DNA of 64,000 nt, from positions 10,901,888 to 10,965,887 of the forward strand of contig OX387186.1 in NCBI GenBank assembly GCA_947561395.2, read 5' to 3'. This document shows, piece after piece, positions 42,663-54,634 of the stretch. Numbering within the stretch: the first letter of the stretch is position 1; each line of letters starts with the position of its first letter. This stretch comes from Buxus sempervirens (Eukaryota; Streptophyta; Magnoliopsida; Buxales; Buxaceae). The notes under the pieces are model-generated. The model was not told the DNA's origin. It saw only the letters and a program-made list of their open reading frames with translations, and did not search any database. The position numbers and the translations under genes were made by a program.

Positions 42663-45600
42663 TCTGGGTCTTCATGCCATCATTGTGTGGGTCTGACATT
42701 GCTTGATATTAGAGCATCATCGAGTTTCTACCGTGAGGAGAACTGAATGGCTGTTGAGATGTGTGGCTTATTACAAACTTCACAGCACTGAGAACTGGTA
42801 AAGAATTAGTTGCTCAAAGTTAAACATTGGTCTTTCATAAAATCAAGATTTGTCAACTACATAGGCTAAACCAAACCACAAATTGAGACATCAATTTGAC
42901 ATGAGTATATTGTAGCTTTTTAAATCCTAGGTAATATTGGTCTGGCAAAAGAGGAAGATAATACTTTGAAACTTTATCATCTTATGTTCAATTTGAAACA
43001 TCATGCATTTATGAAATAGCCTCAGTTCCTGCACATGGATTTTTGGCATTCTCATCTTCTATTTGTTAAACTATAGCCCAGTCCCTATAGGCCGTGATCA
43101 ATGAGAACTTTTAATTAGGGACCAACTGACTGGAAAAACAGCTGTTAGTACGAATACCATGTTAAACCAAAAGCAAATAAAATCAAGGGGCACCTCTGAG
43201 TGGGAGAGAACCATTCAGCATTTGATTAAGGTTTTGCCATACTTCAGTTCATTTGTGGTATTGTATTAGTGTTTGACTTCTATATAGTGCATTAATTTGA
43301 CGAAGATGTTATCATTCTTATTTTATTCCTTATTAAGTTTTATTGTTCAATTTAATCTGAGGGATTGAAGCTCTTCCTTATCATATAGTTTTTGGTTTTT
43401 TGTTAAAGATTATCCTGAAATTAAGTGATCTGGAACATATTAGCTGATGCAATCCAGAATTTCATACATATGTATCACTTTAATCAGCTTGTCTATCCTC
43501 ATGCAGGAAGGAAAGCTGTCCCACTAAAATCTTTCAGATAGGGGTGTCTGGCTTGTGTAAGTTCAGATAAATTATGTTAAATCATGTTTTAAAACAGTTT
43601 TAAACATTCTGTGGTTTCTACTTTCTATCATTGATGCATTCTGTGTGTACTTTGAAAGATTTAATTGATCACAGGTTTTACCATAATTTTTACCATTTTT
43701 TATCGCCTTAGACTTGGGAAAGTTTTTACAGTGTAATATCAATTCAATCTTTCAATCAGCGCAACAATCAAGATAGACATTGCGATTAAAAATCTAGAAA
43801 AATAGTTACTTGATTGCCTGAAGCAATCTTAAATTTCTTTGGTCTTTGTTTTTATAAGGCTTATTTGAACAAATTGAATTACTCTAGAATGCATTTAGCA
43901 AATGAAAGATCTACCTTGTCCCAAAATGTAAGCATATTATTTTGTTAGTTGTGCTGCATTGCTGTCTATTACAATTCCATTTTCTTGCATTGTGTATATA
44001 TTCCTTCTACGTCCTGTCAGTCCCAAGAATTCCAATAATCCTCTCAGTTGCTTGAGTGTTGGTAGAGCTCGTAGTGACTTGCTTCCTTCTGCATAGAAAA
44101 TTCATCTTGGTTCTCGTCAATTTTTCCATTTCTTGATCTGTCTGTAGTCACTAGTCAGTGAATGAACAATAGTTGCTAAGTAACATGTATTGTCTCACTC
44201 TTTGTGGCTAATCATTGTAAGGGACAAACTATTTGAACAGAAAGCCTTGAAATGCAATATATCATCATAAAAGTCTTAGTGAGAACTCCCCTGCATATTG
44301 CAGGACTTGATCTGAGTTGAATCCACACAAGCACAGCTGAAGAGATTAGGATTTTTGATTGACCTCTCATCTGATTACATAGCTATAAATAGGACTCTCT
44401 TTGGATGTCATTTTAGACATCTCTGGAGTTGATATAAAAAAATGTAGATTCTCATTTCCACATTGCTGACTCTATTAGAGAAGGATTTAAATCTAGACAA
44501 AAATGGAGTTTCATCATTTCCACATTCCTGAATTTATTACTGGAGGATTTCATCTTGGCTTCTGTGTTCGATACAGGACGAAACTAAAACAGAATGGCAT
44601 AAATCTGTCTTGATTTAGTTTTTGATGTGCACCTAATTCAGATTATTTACCTGAGCTTCATCAAAGTAACCTTGATTCTGAAAACTTTGAACCCTGCAGG
44701 ATTTCTTTTTTCTGTCTCTCAGTTTAACCCATCAGCTAGCATGATGAATCTGGTGTTATTTATAATTTACTATCTACAGTTCGTTTCAACAATTTCTAGC
44801 TTGGTAGGGATTAGCTAAATGCATAATCTGATGAAGCTAGCCTTAGCCATTGACTAGTCTATTTCCTGATAGTTGGGGTACATGTGGGAGCCATATACTC
44901 TTAGGAACTTTTCTTGGATCCTTGGTTTTAGGTTCAAAACTACTGGTATATGAGAAAGAACCACATAAATGAGTTCTAAAAGTCTACATATGTTTCCTTT
45001 GGGGAGCAGAACTTAGCTAAAAGCCAAAAGCGACTCTGTAGGTCCTTTGTGTAATAAAATTGAGGTTTATTGAACCCTGGGTTTTTAAACAGCCAAAAAT
45101 CCTTTTTACAGTGAGGGCACACTGCATTCTATTGCTTGCCTCTATCAATCTTTCATTTTCTTGATTTTAATGGCAGGTTTCTAGTTTCTATTTCCATAAG
45201 ATGAGAAGCTTGTGGAATGATGCTTTACATCCCTTGACCAAGTAGCAACTAAGATTGTGGTATGCAATTAATGAATATGTTCCTGGTAATAGCTTTTCTT
45301 CTTTCATAGTAATAAGAATTTTAGGCTCCATTAAAACAAGCATTAAACAAGGTGTAGAAGACTTGGTGGAAAATGTATATATTTTCATGTAAAATTATAT
45401 TTACATGTATTTTTTTTTTCAAATGGAAGGTGATTTTAGAAAATGATGTCCTCTTTAAAATTTGAAATATTCACAAAAATAAAAAATCAAGTGAGTCAAC
45501 ACTACTGGATGTCATCATGATCACCGTCAAGATATGCTAGTTCTCTAGGGTTGGCAACACAAATCTTGTCTCTCCATCTCGTTCTATCAAAAATCATACA

Positions 45601-46396
45601 TTCAATTAATTTGTGTTTATGTAAGTATTATTTTATTAACTCCATCCATGTTCTTTTAGGTCTTCATATGTATTCTCTCACACCTTGCATGTGCATCTCC
45701 AACTGCCCCTTAGGTCAGAGGCCTTTTCATCCTCACACCTTTCTTTTAATTCTATCTTATAAAAGTTATCATCAACATATATACCCTGACTCCTTTGAGT
45801 AACATCATCACCTTCTTTAGTCATTGCATTATCACTGGCATTATCTTTAATAGTGCATTTACACTTATGATATGACCATTGTTTACAATAAAAGCACAAT
45901 CATCCATCTTTGTAACACCTATTATCACTTCCAATTGGGATAGAACAAATATCATCACCCATCAAATTTGATGGTTATATTTGTACGACATTAACTTACA
46001 ACATAACCATCACATCTCTTACATCATTGCTCTCAGTGTCATTACCTTTTGATGATGATGGCATATTGTCACTCAGAACATATTCATCACCTTTAATAAT
46101 AGTATTATTATTATTATCTTATCTTTATTATTACTATCATCATTTCTAGTAACACTTACCCCCTCACCACTACATATAATGCTTACACCTCTATCACCTA
46201 CAACAGATTTATCACTTTTAATGACAATAGTACTGAAGTTAGTAACAACATTAAACAGATCTAAACTATTTTCATGATCTATCTTATTTCAATCCCAACA
46301 CATAAAAAGGTAAAAAGGTTTGCATTGTTTTCGCATGGTGGCATCCGTAATAAATCATAGTGGGCTGCCACTACTTTTTGAACAAGCCTTAACCCC
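42663..46396. other. 3'UTR of the hydrolase and long AT-rich spacer
   Basis: No further gene is supported. The first few hundred bases are probably 3'UTR. An imperfect repeat (TTTCCACATT...GGATTT) occurs at about 44450-44550. The stretch 45550-46300 is low-complexity (TCA/TTA-rich). A minus-strand frame there (45678-45899) contains a CFYC...HKC pattern that may be a relic zinc knuckle. Confidence 0.4.
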
Positions 46397-46693
46397 TCAG
46401 TGAAGACACCTTACAACTGAATAAATGTGTAAATAACTTACTGAAATATCTACAGCTGTGTTATTTACTGTGAATAGAATTCCTCTCCCATGTTCTGCAT
46501 CTTGGAGGTCCTGTACACTTTGACCATCCTTAAATGGGATAGTATTTGAACTTGAATCTGTTCGACTGTAATTTTGAATTTTATTTAGGCCAATTTCATG
46601 GCTGGCTAACCCAAGAATAGCACTTGTTGATAATTCATGAACACCCACTTTAGTTAGAGCCAAGTAACTTGAACTGACTCCTTTTACACACAC
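46397..46693 (-). other. Unidentified exon-like open frame
   Basis: This minus-strand frame (98 aa, ...HELSTSAILGLASHEIGLNKIQNYSRTDSS...GRGILFTVNNTAVDIS) looks more protein-like than its surroundings and runs into a donor-like TTTCA|GTAAGTT at about 46443. I recognise no domain. It may be an exon of a broken or captured gene, or chance. Confidence 0.2.
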
Positions 46694-46993
46694 CTAACCT
46701 CTTCATTTTCCTTTTGAGTTGGAAGAACTCGTTTCTTATATATGTAAAACTTAACTATGAAAACATAGAACACAGAGAGGCATGCCACCATTATTTCTAT
46801 TACAACCAAGGAAAGATTAACAAGCAGTAGAGTAAGTATGCTTCTGAACCTAACATAACATCATTCCCATCATCTGGAAACTGGAATTACAAATATAAGC
46901 CTATTCAAATAAGTAACACAGAGTATATATCAAACCCAAACCATGCATGATTCACGGACACATTAAAGCGGAAAGCATCAAGCATAAAATGAC

Positions 46994-48530
46994 TCAAGGC
47001 TTGAGTCTGCCCTCATTAGCTAGCTGGAAGAGCTGAGCCTGAGCTTGCGCGGCCTTGTCGGAGACAAATGCAGCTGCAAAGCCCTCCTTTACTTGATTTG
47101 TGGTGAAAGGGAATTTCTTATTAATCATGGAGTTCAGCAGAGAAGCTGCTCCTTCTCGGTAGAGTGCACCGATCCCATCGGTGCGGGTGTTGAAAAGAGC
47201 CTGCTGCAAGCTAAGATTTGTCCCCAATGCAGGAGTGGCGGCCGCACCAAATATGCCGCCGAGACCTCCCCACCAACCAAGTACGGCCAATATAGCCTCC
47301 GGGTGCGTCTTCCAATAGCTACAAGAATTCAGTCATTATGGTTAGTTCAGGAGAATGATAATGAATTAAAATGGTATAGGCTTTTATATTTGTTTTTTTC
47401 GCTCTTAATTTGTTGTATGGTAACTTACTTGCAGGTACCAGTGAAGAAAGGTGGTGCATTGGGATCAGGAAGCCATGGTGATGATGGGGAGGGGATACCA
47501 GGAGTACTTGGGCTCCCAGGATTGATGTATGGAGTACCCGGATCAAGTGGGGTGGATGGAGGGGTTATGGTGACAGGCGTTGAATGGCCACCACCACCAC
47601 CGGAACTAGGAGGTGAGTGGTAATATCCACCTCCTCTACCTCCTGTGGAAGGTGACGAAGGAGTGGAGTCAAAGGGCGGTACCGTTGGGGTATAGCTTCC
47701 TCCACCACTGGGGGGTGTAAATGGGGTAGGGTCAAAGTGGGGTGTTGGGGTGTGGCTTCCACCACCACCACCAGAACTTGGTGGGGAGTGGTAATATCCA
47801 CCACCGCCTGTGGAGGGTGTAGATGGAGTAGGGTCAAAGGGAGGTGTTGGGGTGTGGCTTCCACCACCACCACCAGAACTTGGTGGTGAGTGGTAATATC
47901 CGCCTCCACCAGTGCCTGTTGATGGTGGAAAAGGGGCAGGGTCGATGCCTGGGGCTCCTCCACCACCCCCAGAACTTGGTGGTAAGTAGTGGTAAGGACC
48001 CCCTCCACCACTGCCTGTAGAAGGTGGCAAAGGGGTGGAGTCGAAGCCTGGGGTTGGGTTATAGCTTCCTCCACTTCCATGTGATGGCGTTCCATAGCTT
48101 CCACTGCCTCCATCAGAGGGTGGCGTGCCTCCATAGCTGCCGCCTGAACCATGCGACGGGGAAGTTCCATGGGAAGGAGTTGTGTGTGAACCTGCACCAA
48201 ATGGACATACTTATTAGCTGTGCTGAATGGTTGAATTGAATCCAGTTGAAACATGGTGCACCACCAGTGTAGTTTTTGAACCAGAAAAAGTTAAAAAGTT
48301 AAGAAGGAAATGAAAAAGATCATACAAAAATATAACTAAGAGGGAAGGGAGGGGAAGAGAGAGATGCCTGTAGGGGTATTTCCGGTATTTGGGTCAGGAG
48401 AGCAGTAATTCTTTTGATCTTCAAAGCTTCTACACATTACGGGAACCACCAAGTTTTGTGAAAGCAAGCCTGCTAAGGAAACCCACATGAACAATGCGGT
48501 GTGTTTGTGTTTGCTTCTGTTCCTCTCCAT
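46994..48530 (-). CDS. PDF1: PROTODERMAL FACTOR 1 (PDF1), proline/glycine-rich cell-wall protein
   Basis: This is a secreted, epidermis (L1 layer)-associated extracellular protein, known as PDF1 in Arabidopsis. Three exons: 48530-48368, 48191-47429 and 47318-46994, in phases 1 and 2, giving 416 aa. The N-terminus (MERNRSKHKHTALFMWVSLAGLL...) is a signal peptide. The middle is a Pro/Gly/Ser/His/Tyr-rich repeat region with units such as GGGGYYHSPPSSGGGGGSHT, about 34 residues each. The C-terminal domain is conserved (YWKTHPEAILAVLGWWG, LSLQQALFNTRTDGIGALYREGAASLLNSM). It is longer than Arabidopsis PDF1 (about 300 aa) owing to the repeats. Intron 1 begins with GC rather than GT (CTACAG|GCATCT); no phase-compatible GT was seen. 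ATG 48530 is chosen because the signal peptide follows it directly. Confidence 0.9.
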
Positions 48531-48692
48531 CTCTGTCTGGTTATGAGATAAGCTTAAGGGGAAGAAAGGAATAGGGAAGAAGATAGAAAGAATGTGGGAG
48601 TGTCTGAAGGGAGGAGACGGTGAATATAAGGCTGTGGGGTGGGAAGGGAAGTAAATACAAGCAGGGTGAAGTGATGTGTGGTTAGTTGACAT

Positions 48693-50430
48693 GCAGCAGA
48701 GGCATTTATACGTAGTATTAATTACCTCTACAGGTGTTTGTTGCAGTAAAGCTTACAAGAAAAAAATTAGCTGAGTAGAATGGTATAAGTGTAGACTCTT
48801 GCCAAGAACCATCTCCCAGGCACAGGTTCATGACTTTGGCTTGCATACGATACATACTCAAATGGGATCAAAGCCGGTGAAAATGTCTCTCTTCTTTCTT
48901 GGGACTCATTGCTTGGATATAAATAACGTAGCTGAAGAAGGCTTGAGCCACATGGTACACACAATCACCATCAAGACAATGTACGTTGGACCCTGTCACA
49001 TATATCAGTAGTTGTTGAGATTTTTACCATTTTCAATGCTCACTAAAATAAAGAAATTACATTTAGGAAACCCTTTACAGCAAATATGTTCAAAGCTTAC
49101 AGTTAGTATGTGAAACGGATCCAAAGCAACTTAAATAGCAGTATGGTGCGTCATTGTTTATACAATCAGTTCGAGATTGGGATTAGCCACAATATTGCGA
49201 AACAAAGCATGTCACATAACATATTTTGATGAATATTGTGTTTCTTCTAGTACCAGAACCTGGTAGCACTCTGATACCACTAACTAAATAGTGTTTTGGG
49301 GTGTGAGCTCCCCTATTATAAGGGGTAAGATTTCCTGCATTCATGGATGGTACCAAGGAAAGTATTAGAGGATACCATCTCTGTTTTGATTGGTAAAGAG
49401 ACTATTTCCTTTGGTACCACTGAGTGTTATCCTCATGAAACACACGAATGCACCCTAAACACCCAAACACCATTTCAATTGGTGTATCACAGTACCACCA
49501 GATCCTGGGACTAAAGTAAATTGTTGGGACACGTCTCTTATTAAAAGACTTTAAATGACTCACATGTTACGTTTCGTTTTCAAAATTATTATTTATTTAT
49601 ATATATTATTAATTTTATTTAAAACAAAATCTTGGATAATTGTGCCGTACAATTATAATACTTCCTTGATGAAAGGAAAGTTGTTAAAGGATAAGAACCT
49701 ATATTAGGGTCTTGGCTTATCTATAGAAGTGCCTGTGAATTCCATCTATCGAGGTACGCTTTCATGAAAGATAGGCTGAAAACTCTATCCATCTTTCTTC
49801 ATCCAAACATGCAGTAAGAGACACATATCCACAAATCTTCATCTAAAACTTGAACAACTATGACTGGGGGTAAGTTTATCTATTTGAATTTTCACATTAT
49901 GAATGTTTCTCCCATGAAATTTTCCTACATAAATGCATTCTACTCAAAGTGACAACAGAGGAAATGGGGTAGAAGATGGAATCCCTTTGCTAGAATCCTT
50001 GTACTCTATGATTTGTACAAGAAAGGGCACACCTTTAAGGCACTTGGACTGGAAAGGTAGCTAGACATTCTAATGTTCTTTATTAAGGGTATTAGTAAAA
50101 CAAGTTTGTAACAATAAACAGTTCGGGACCCACAATTTGTATGTCTTTCTTGCTCTAAAGATCACTTGATGTTGGATTTGGATTGAATTCAATGCGGAGA
50201 TTGGTAGAAAGAGTAGTTGTTGAAACGACTACACCATAAAAGAAGACAGCAAGGACTGTCTTCTTCATTCTATTCTTGCTCTTGTTATTTATTAATTTTA
50301 CATTAAAGATTTTCAACCTCTATGTGGCTGCTAAATGTCCAACTCATTCTCTATTTTCATTTGGACGTTGAGAGCAGACAATAGAATCAATGGTAACATT
50401 TTTTTTTCTTTTTTACATTTACCTTCTTTT
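48693..50430. other. PDF1 upstream region and spacer, no gene
   Basis: No credible gene. The PDF1 promoter should lie at about 48531-49500. Known PDF1 promoters carry an L1-box, but I did not find an unambiguous copy by eye. Confidence 0.4.
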
Positions 50431-50439
50431 GTATTTCCC

Positions 50440-50740
50440 ATACGCTTGTGTACGTGCGTCTCTGTTTATGGTGTGTTTGCACGTGTGCATTTGCCTTACT
50501 ACATTGCAGATTGCAATGGCTGTGAGTTGCTGCTATGTGGAGCATCTCACGGTCATGTTGTTTTCATTCATGTAAATGTGTTAGGTGAGTCCCACTTGAA
50601 TAAACACTGACCGTGAGATGCTCCACTTGGCAGCACCTCACGATCAAATCAATCTGTAATGCAGTAAAGCATTGCAGATTATTTCACTCCGTGCATATGT
50701 GAGCGCGGGTGCGTGCAAATGTGCACATATAATATTTTAT
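50440..50740 (+). mobile_element. Foldback/MITE-like inverted repeat
   Basis: A perfect 18-bp inverted pair, TGGAGCATCTCACGGTCA (50538-50555) and its complement (50608-50625), forms the core. Imperfect pairing extends outward on both sides (GCAGATTG..., TTTGCACG...) for roughly 100 bp. It contains no gene; overlapping open frames at 50335-50610 are shadows. Exact ends and target duplication were not resolved. Confidence 0.55.
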
Positions 50741-50912
50741 TGAACCCAAGTCTAACAAAAAATGTCATTTGGGTTAGGGTGTTTTTTGTTTTAATTCAAC
50801 TCAATTTTAGGCTATGAAAGACTAATTGCCAAATTTATGTTAACCTTCACTGACTTTCTTTTGGTTTTGGGGTTAATGCCAACTTAGAACAAAATTAAAC
50901 CAAAGTTGTAAT

Positions 50913-51067
50913 ATGAGGGCGCGATTTGGACAAACCTGACGTGGGTTTAAAATCCATCCTCGTCAAATCAAAAGGAGTGTACTCGACAACTTGCCTTCAA
51001 CTAAGATTGCGAAGTTGCTCAAATTGCCATCATGTAATTAACTTACCCAACAAAAAAAGAAACAAAA
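50913..51067 (+). mobile_element. SINE-like retroposon
   Basis: A ~155-bp insertion lies between AAACCAAAGTTGTAAT (50897-50912) and AAACCAAGTTGTAAT (51068-51082), a target duplication with one base gained or lost. It has a GGGCGCGATTTGGAC head, a pol III B-box-like GGGTTTAAAATCC about 35 nt in, and an A-rich tail (AACAAAAAAAGAAACAAAAA). These fit a tRNA-derived SINE. Confidence 0.6.
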
Positions 51068-51493
51068 AAACCAAGTTGTAATGTAGTATGGAATTTCAAT
51101 TGATACTAGTTTTAAAGGTTTGAAGTTAATCCATAGTGGATCCTAACCTAAGAGGATCTAAACCCGAAGAAAATTGACATAGCCATTAGCCACTAGGTGT
51201 GTAATTTGGTCAATTTAATTCGATTTACCAGTCAAGTCCAAACTAAACTGAATCAAATTGGATAAAGCCAAAAACTAAGAGGTCGTTTGGTAACGTTTTT
51301 TTTTAAAACAGTTTGAAAACTAAAAACAATTCCAACTGTTTTTGGGTTTTTGAAAACAGGTGACAAGAAACTTGTTTGGTAACAATTGATATAAAAAAAA
51401 CAATTCAAGTTTTCAAAATCAGCAAATATACATTGTTACACAACCTACAAGCCTATTAAATTATAACAAATTTGCTATGAAAAAAAGAAGGGG

Positions 51494-52566
51494 TGTTAAC
51501 ACAAATTTTCGTGTCTAAAACAAAAGACAAGAAAAATGTAACAAATAACAATTTATATTAAAATGAAGAAATAGGTTACAATCTTTGTAATTTCTCCTCT
51601 GATTCGATTTCCTTGATGGGACTTGATCCAAGGGCTACACGAGCTTGATCTTGAATGAAACTTCAATATTCAACTTAAGGGCTACGAGAGCTTGATCTCA
51701 AATTGGACTTCGATCTTTAATTCGGGGGCCGTAAAGCTTGGTCTCGAACCGGACGATCTTCCTTTGTTGTGATTGTGATTTTGTCTTCTCTTTTCTCAAA
51801 GTATAAATTTGATAGAGAGAAAACGGGGTAGATTTGGTGTAGACTTGAATAAGTTTCTCCAACTCTCTTTGAATTTCTACAGAGTTTCTCCAAACTTTAG
51901 GCAGAACTTCTATAGCTTGAATTTGCCTTCTGATTTCTGCAGAGTTTCCCCAAGCTTTAGTCAAGTCTTCTAGAACTTGAATCGTCCTTTGATTTCTGCA
52001 GAGTTTCCCCAAGCTTTAGGCAAGTCTTCTAGAGCTTGAAAAGTCTTTTCCCCTTCTCATTGAGGTCCTCTATTTATAGGCAAAGGGTATGAGCACTTGC
52101 CTTAATATGAGGATATTCTTTGATTGAGAATTTCCTTTTGAGAATGTGTCTCATTTGGTAGCAATTTGAATTTAATTGAGCATACCATACTGAGAGATCT
52201 CTTTGATTTGATTTTGGCATTTATTTGAATATTAAATTATTTCTTAATATTCTATGCCATTTGTGGGGTTGTGACTTTCCTTCTTTGGATCATCACAACT
52301 TTATTACCAAAAGACATCGATTTTGTTTTAGTAACAAATATAACTCATATCTTGCTTTATGGAGCCCATTTGAAGTTAATGGGTTGAATTTGTAGGATGC
52401 TTGTTTTGACCCATATTTCATAATTTAAGGGTCGAACCATCATTTTGTTTAACTTGGCTTATTTATTTGGTTAAGTCTTGGCCTTGGATCTGATCTTATT
52501 TACCAAAATCAATTATTTGACTTGGTCAACTTTTGACTTGATGACACAAAAATTTTAGTGTCTACA
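51494..52566 (-). mobile_element. Solo LTR (1,073 bp) nested in the Harbinger element
   Basis: It is bounded by TGTTAACACA...GTGTCTACA with a perfect 5-bp target duplication AGGGG (51489-51493, 52567-52571). A TATA box (CCTATAAATAGAGG) lies on the minus strand near 52070, so the LTR is inverted and reads TGTAGACACTAAAATTTTTG from its start. It contains about three imperfect ~64-bp tandem units (CTGCAGAGTTTCCCCAAGC, 51870-52040). There is no internal retrotransposon domain, consistent with LTR-LTR recombination. Confidence 0.85.
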
Positions 52567-52636
52567 AGGGGAAATCAAAATTTTATACCACAAATTACAA
52601 AGGATAAATCCTATCAACACCTTTCCTACTTATAGT

Positions 52637-52969
52637 CTAAACAACTTTTACACCATTAACTATTATCATTTCATATGCAATTCTATCTCTGAGTGCAATC
52701 ATTTCTCTTTGTCGAGCTGCTTGTGAACTACCTTCTGAAGGCTCTACATTCTGTCCACCTTCACTTAGAATCAAGTCTTCCCTTCCATATTCTTCAAATA
52801 ACTGGTCCCTTTGTGTCTCTACAATCATTTGCGAAGGAATCAAATTGGCAACCACCAAACTTGAACGAACAATAACTCTAAAGTCTAAACCCTCCTTAGC
52901 ATGATATATACAACTGGGTTTGCAAGACTTCCGTTTTAAACCCCTAAATGAGATGGTTTTTGCATGCAT
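52637..52969 (-). pseudogene. Possible Harbinger-derived ORF fragment
   Basis: This 110-aa frame begins MHAKTISFRGLKRKSCK and ends REMIALRDRIAYEMIIVNGVKVV. The end resembles the ALRD.IA.EM tail of plant HARBI1-like nucleases. No DDE catalytic region is visible. The call rests mainly on the surrounding PIF-type ends. Confidence 0.3.
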
Positions 52970-53109
52970 ATTTAATATACATTAAACAATAGATAACGGT
53001 TCAAACCAAAAAATAAAGTATTTTAATACACATTAAACAATAGATAAATTACTTTACCTTTAAAGTCTTAAAATTTTACAATTAAACCCTCCTAAAGTCA
53101 ACCAAAACA

Positions 53110-53990
53110 ACCGCAAATTCCCCATCCCCATTTCCCAAACCCTAGCTCAACGTCTTCGCTTCCCAAGAAACGACTGCCGACTGCTCTGTGAGAGTGCTGA
53201 CCGGACAAGTTGCTGATGACCACTTCCGACGATCACTGTTGCAGCTATCCAGGATCACCAAAGCAACAAAGGTAAAACCCAAATCCTCCTTTCACCTTTT
53301 CTCTCTCACCCGCTCTCTCCACCTCTTGCCTTCCTCCTCTCTTTTTCTCCTTCCCTCTTCTCTCTCGCCATGTCTCTTTCTCTCCCTTTCCTCTTGCGTA
53401 GACTCCTCCTCTGCTCCCTTTTGCCTCTAATTCCCTCTTCCCCTACTCTTCTCACCAAACACATGTACCTGCCATGAACTGAGGTGAGAACGAGCTTGGG
53501 TAGTTTCCCGTTCCCTTCTGTAACTTGCACACCCGAGGAGGTGGTCTCATTTTTTACGCTTGCAAAAGCCACGCCAGTGGACATGGTCGAAATCGGAGAA
53601 TGTACAAAAACCCTAATAGAATGTGATATCTTAAAATGAAAATTTATACCCTGAACGAGAAATCGTAGTGAGGAGGCAACGAGAATTGTCACCAATTTCC
53701 AAACAGGTTCTCCAGTTACGATCCTCTATGTATGAAGGTACTGAAGCTTTCGCACTGTGATGAAGCCGAAAACCCTAATTTCGTTACAGAATATTCCTTC
53801 GTTCTTTCACTCGTTGAGAGAGTAGCTAGCCAATCAAAAAGGCGTTCCCGCAAAAGAATCTTCGTCATGCTTGCGAGGAAGATGAGCTTCGTGAGAAATG
53901 CTTGTGAGGAAGATGAGCTTCGTGTGAAGAAGAGAGACCAGAGGTAAAAGTGTCGAAGATATAAAAAAAACTTTTTTTTTATTACAAAAA
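53110..53990. other. Gene-like non-coding stretch inside the Harbinger element
   Basis: It carries AAACCCTAGC, a CT-rich leader-like tract, and a donor-like ACAAAG|GTAAAACCC near 53271, as seen at the start of plant genes. Open frames on both strands are low-complexity and unrecognised. It may be a captured host gene 5' end. Confidence 0.3.
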
Positions 53991-54180
53991 TGCCATAAGA
54001 AAGAAACAGTTCGTTGTTTTCAGAAACAGAAATTTTCGGTTTCTGAAAACAGGGTTGTTTTTCAAGCGTTTTTTTTTTTTGAAAAATGGTTTGAAAACAA
54101 TCAAAACCAAACACGTTTCTGGTTTTCTGTGTTCAAAAACCAAAAAACGGTTTCTAAACACGTTACCAAACACCCTCTAA

Positions 54181-54600
54181 ACCAAACTAAATTGAAAACT
54201 AAAATTTCAAACTAAAAAACTTAAACTGAATTTATTCAATTAACCGTAAATTCAATAAAAACTCAAATTTACAAATTCAGTTTGATTTAAACCGAATAAT
54301 ACCAAATATATTTGATATATAAACCAAAATTTTCAAACCGAGAAGGAGCCGAACCACTACTTAAGTAACTTAACCAAACCAAAAATTATTTTCGGTTTGG
54401 TTCAATCGGTTAAACCAAGCATACCCCTACTGCATAGTTATGGTCTAAGTCGGCGAGCCCGTCTCCCTGAGCTACAATAACCTGGGAGCGTAATACGCCA
54501 CCGAGACTCCGTTCCCATGAAAGGGCTCCTTTCTACTGAATGCCTCCTCTTCTTCTTCCTCTTCTAAGTCTAAACCCTAGTGTCAAAATGAAGAAACTCT
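54181..54600. other. Spacer and L15 promoter
   Basis: Degenerate AACCAAA/GGTTT-rich repeat sequence (54181-54430) continues the sequence that the Harbinger element interrupted at 51278. The L15 promoter and leader follow; no TATA box was chosen. Confidence 0.4.
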
Positions 54601-54634
54601 AGATTTCGGAGTTAATCGAAACCCGCATAAAAGG

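Larger units (their letters stand above)
51279..54177 (+). mobile_element. PIF/Harbinger-type DNA transposon, 2.9 kb, with nested solo LTR
   Basis: Terminal inverted repeats GAGGTCGTTTGGTAACGT (left) and GAGGGTGTTTGGTAACGT (right, read inward) match at 16 of 18 positions. The flanking 3-bp duplication is TAA on both sides (51276-51278, 54178-54180), as in the PIF/Harbinger class. Inside are a solo LTR (51494-52566), a minus-strand frame (52637-52969) whose end (ALRDRIAYEM) recalls HARBI1-type C-termini, and a gene-leader-like stretch (53110-53280). No full transposase is present, so it is non-autonomous. Confidence 0.7.

Noticed and set aside
47565-48254. 229-aa minus-strand frame overlapping PDF1
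   Set aside because: It is an alternative frame of the PDF1 repeat region; the PDF1 frame fits the known protein and its splice phases.
53188-54114. Several open frames within the Harbinger element
   Set aside because: Low-complexity Ser/Leu or Arg/Glu-rich translations of a CT-rich tract on both strands; no motif.
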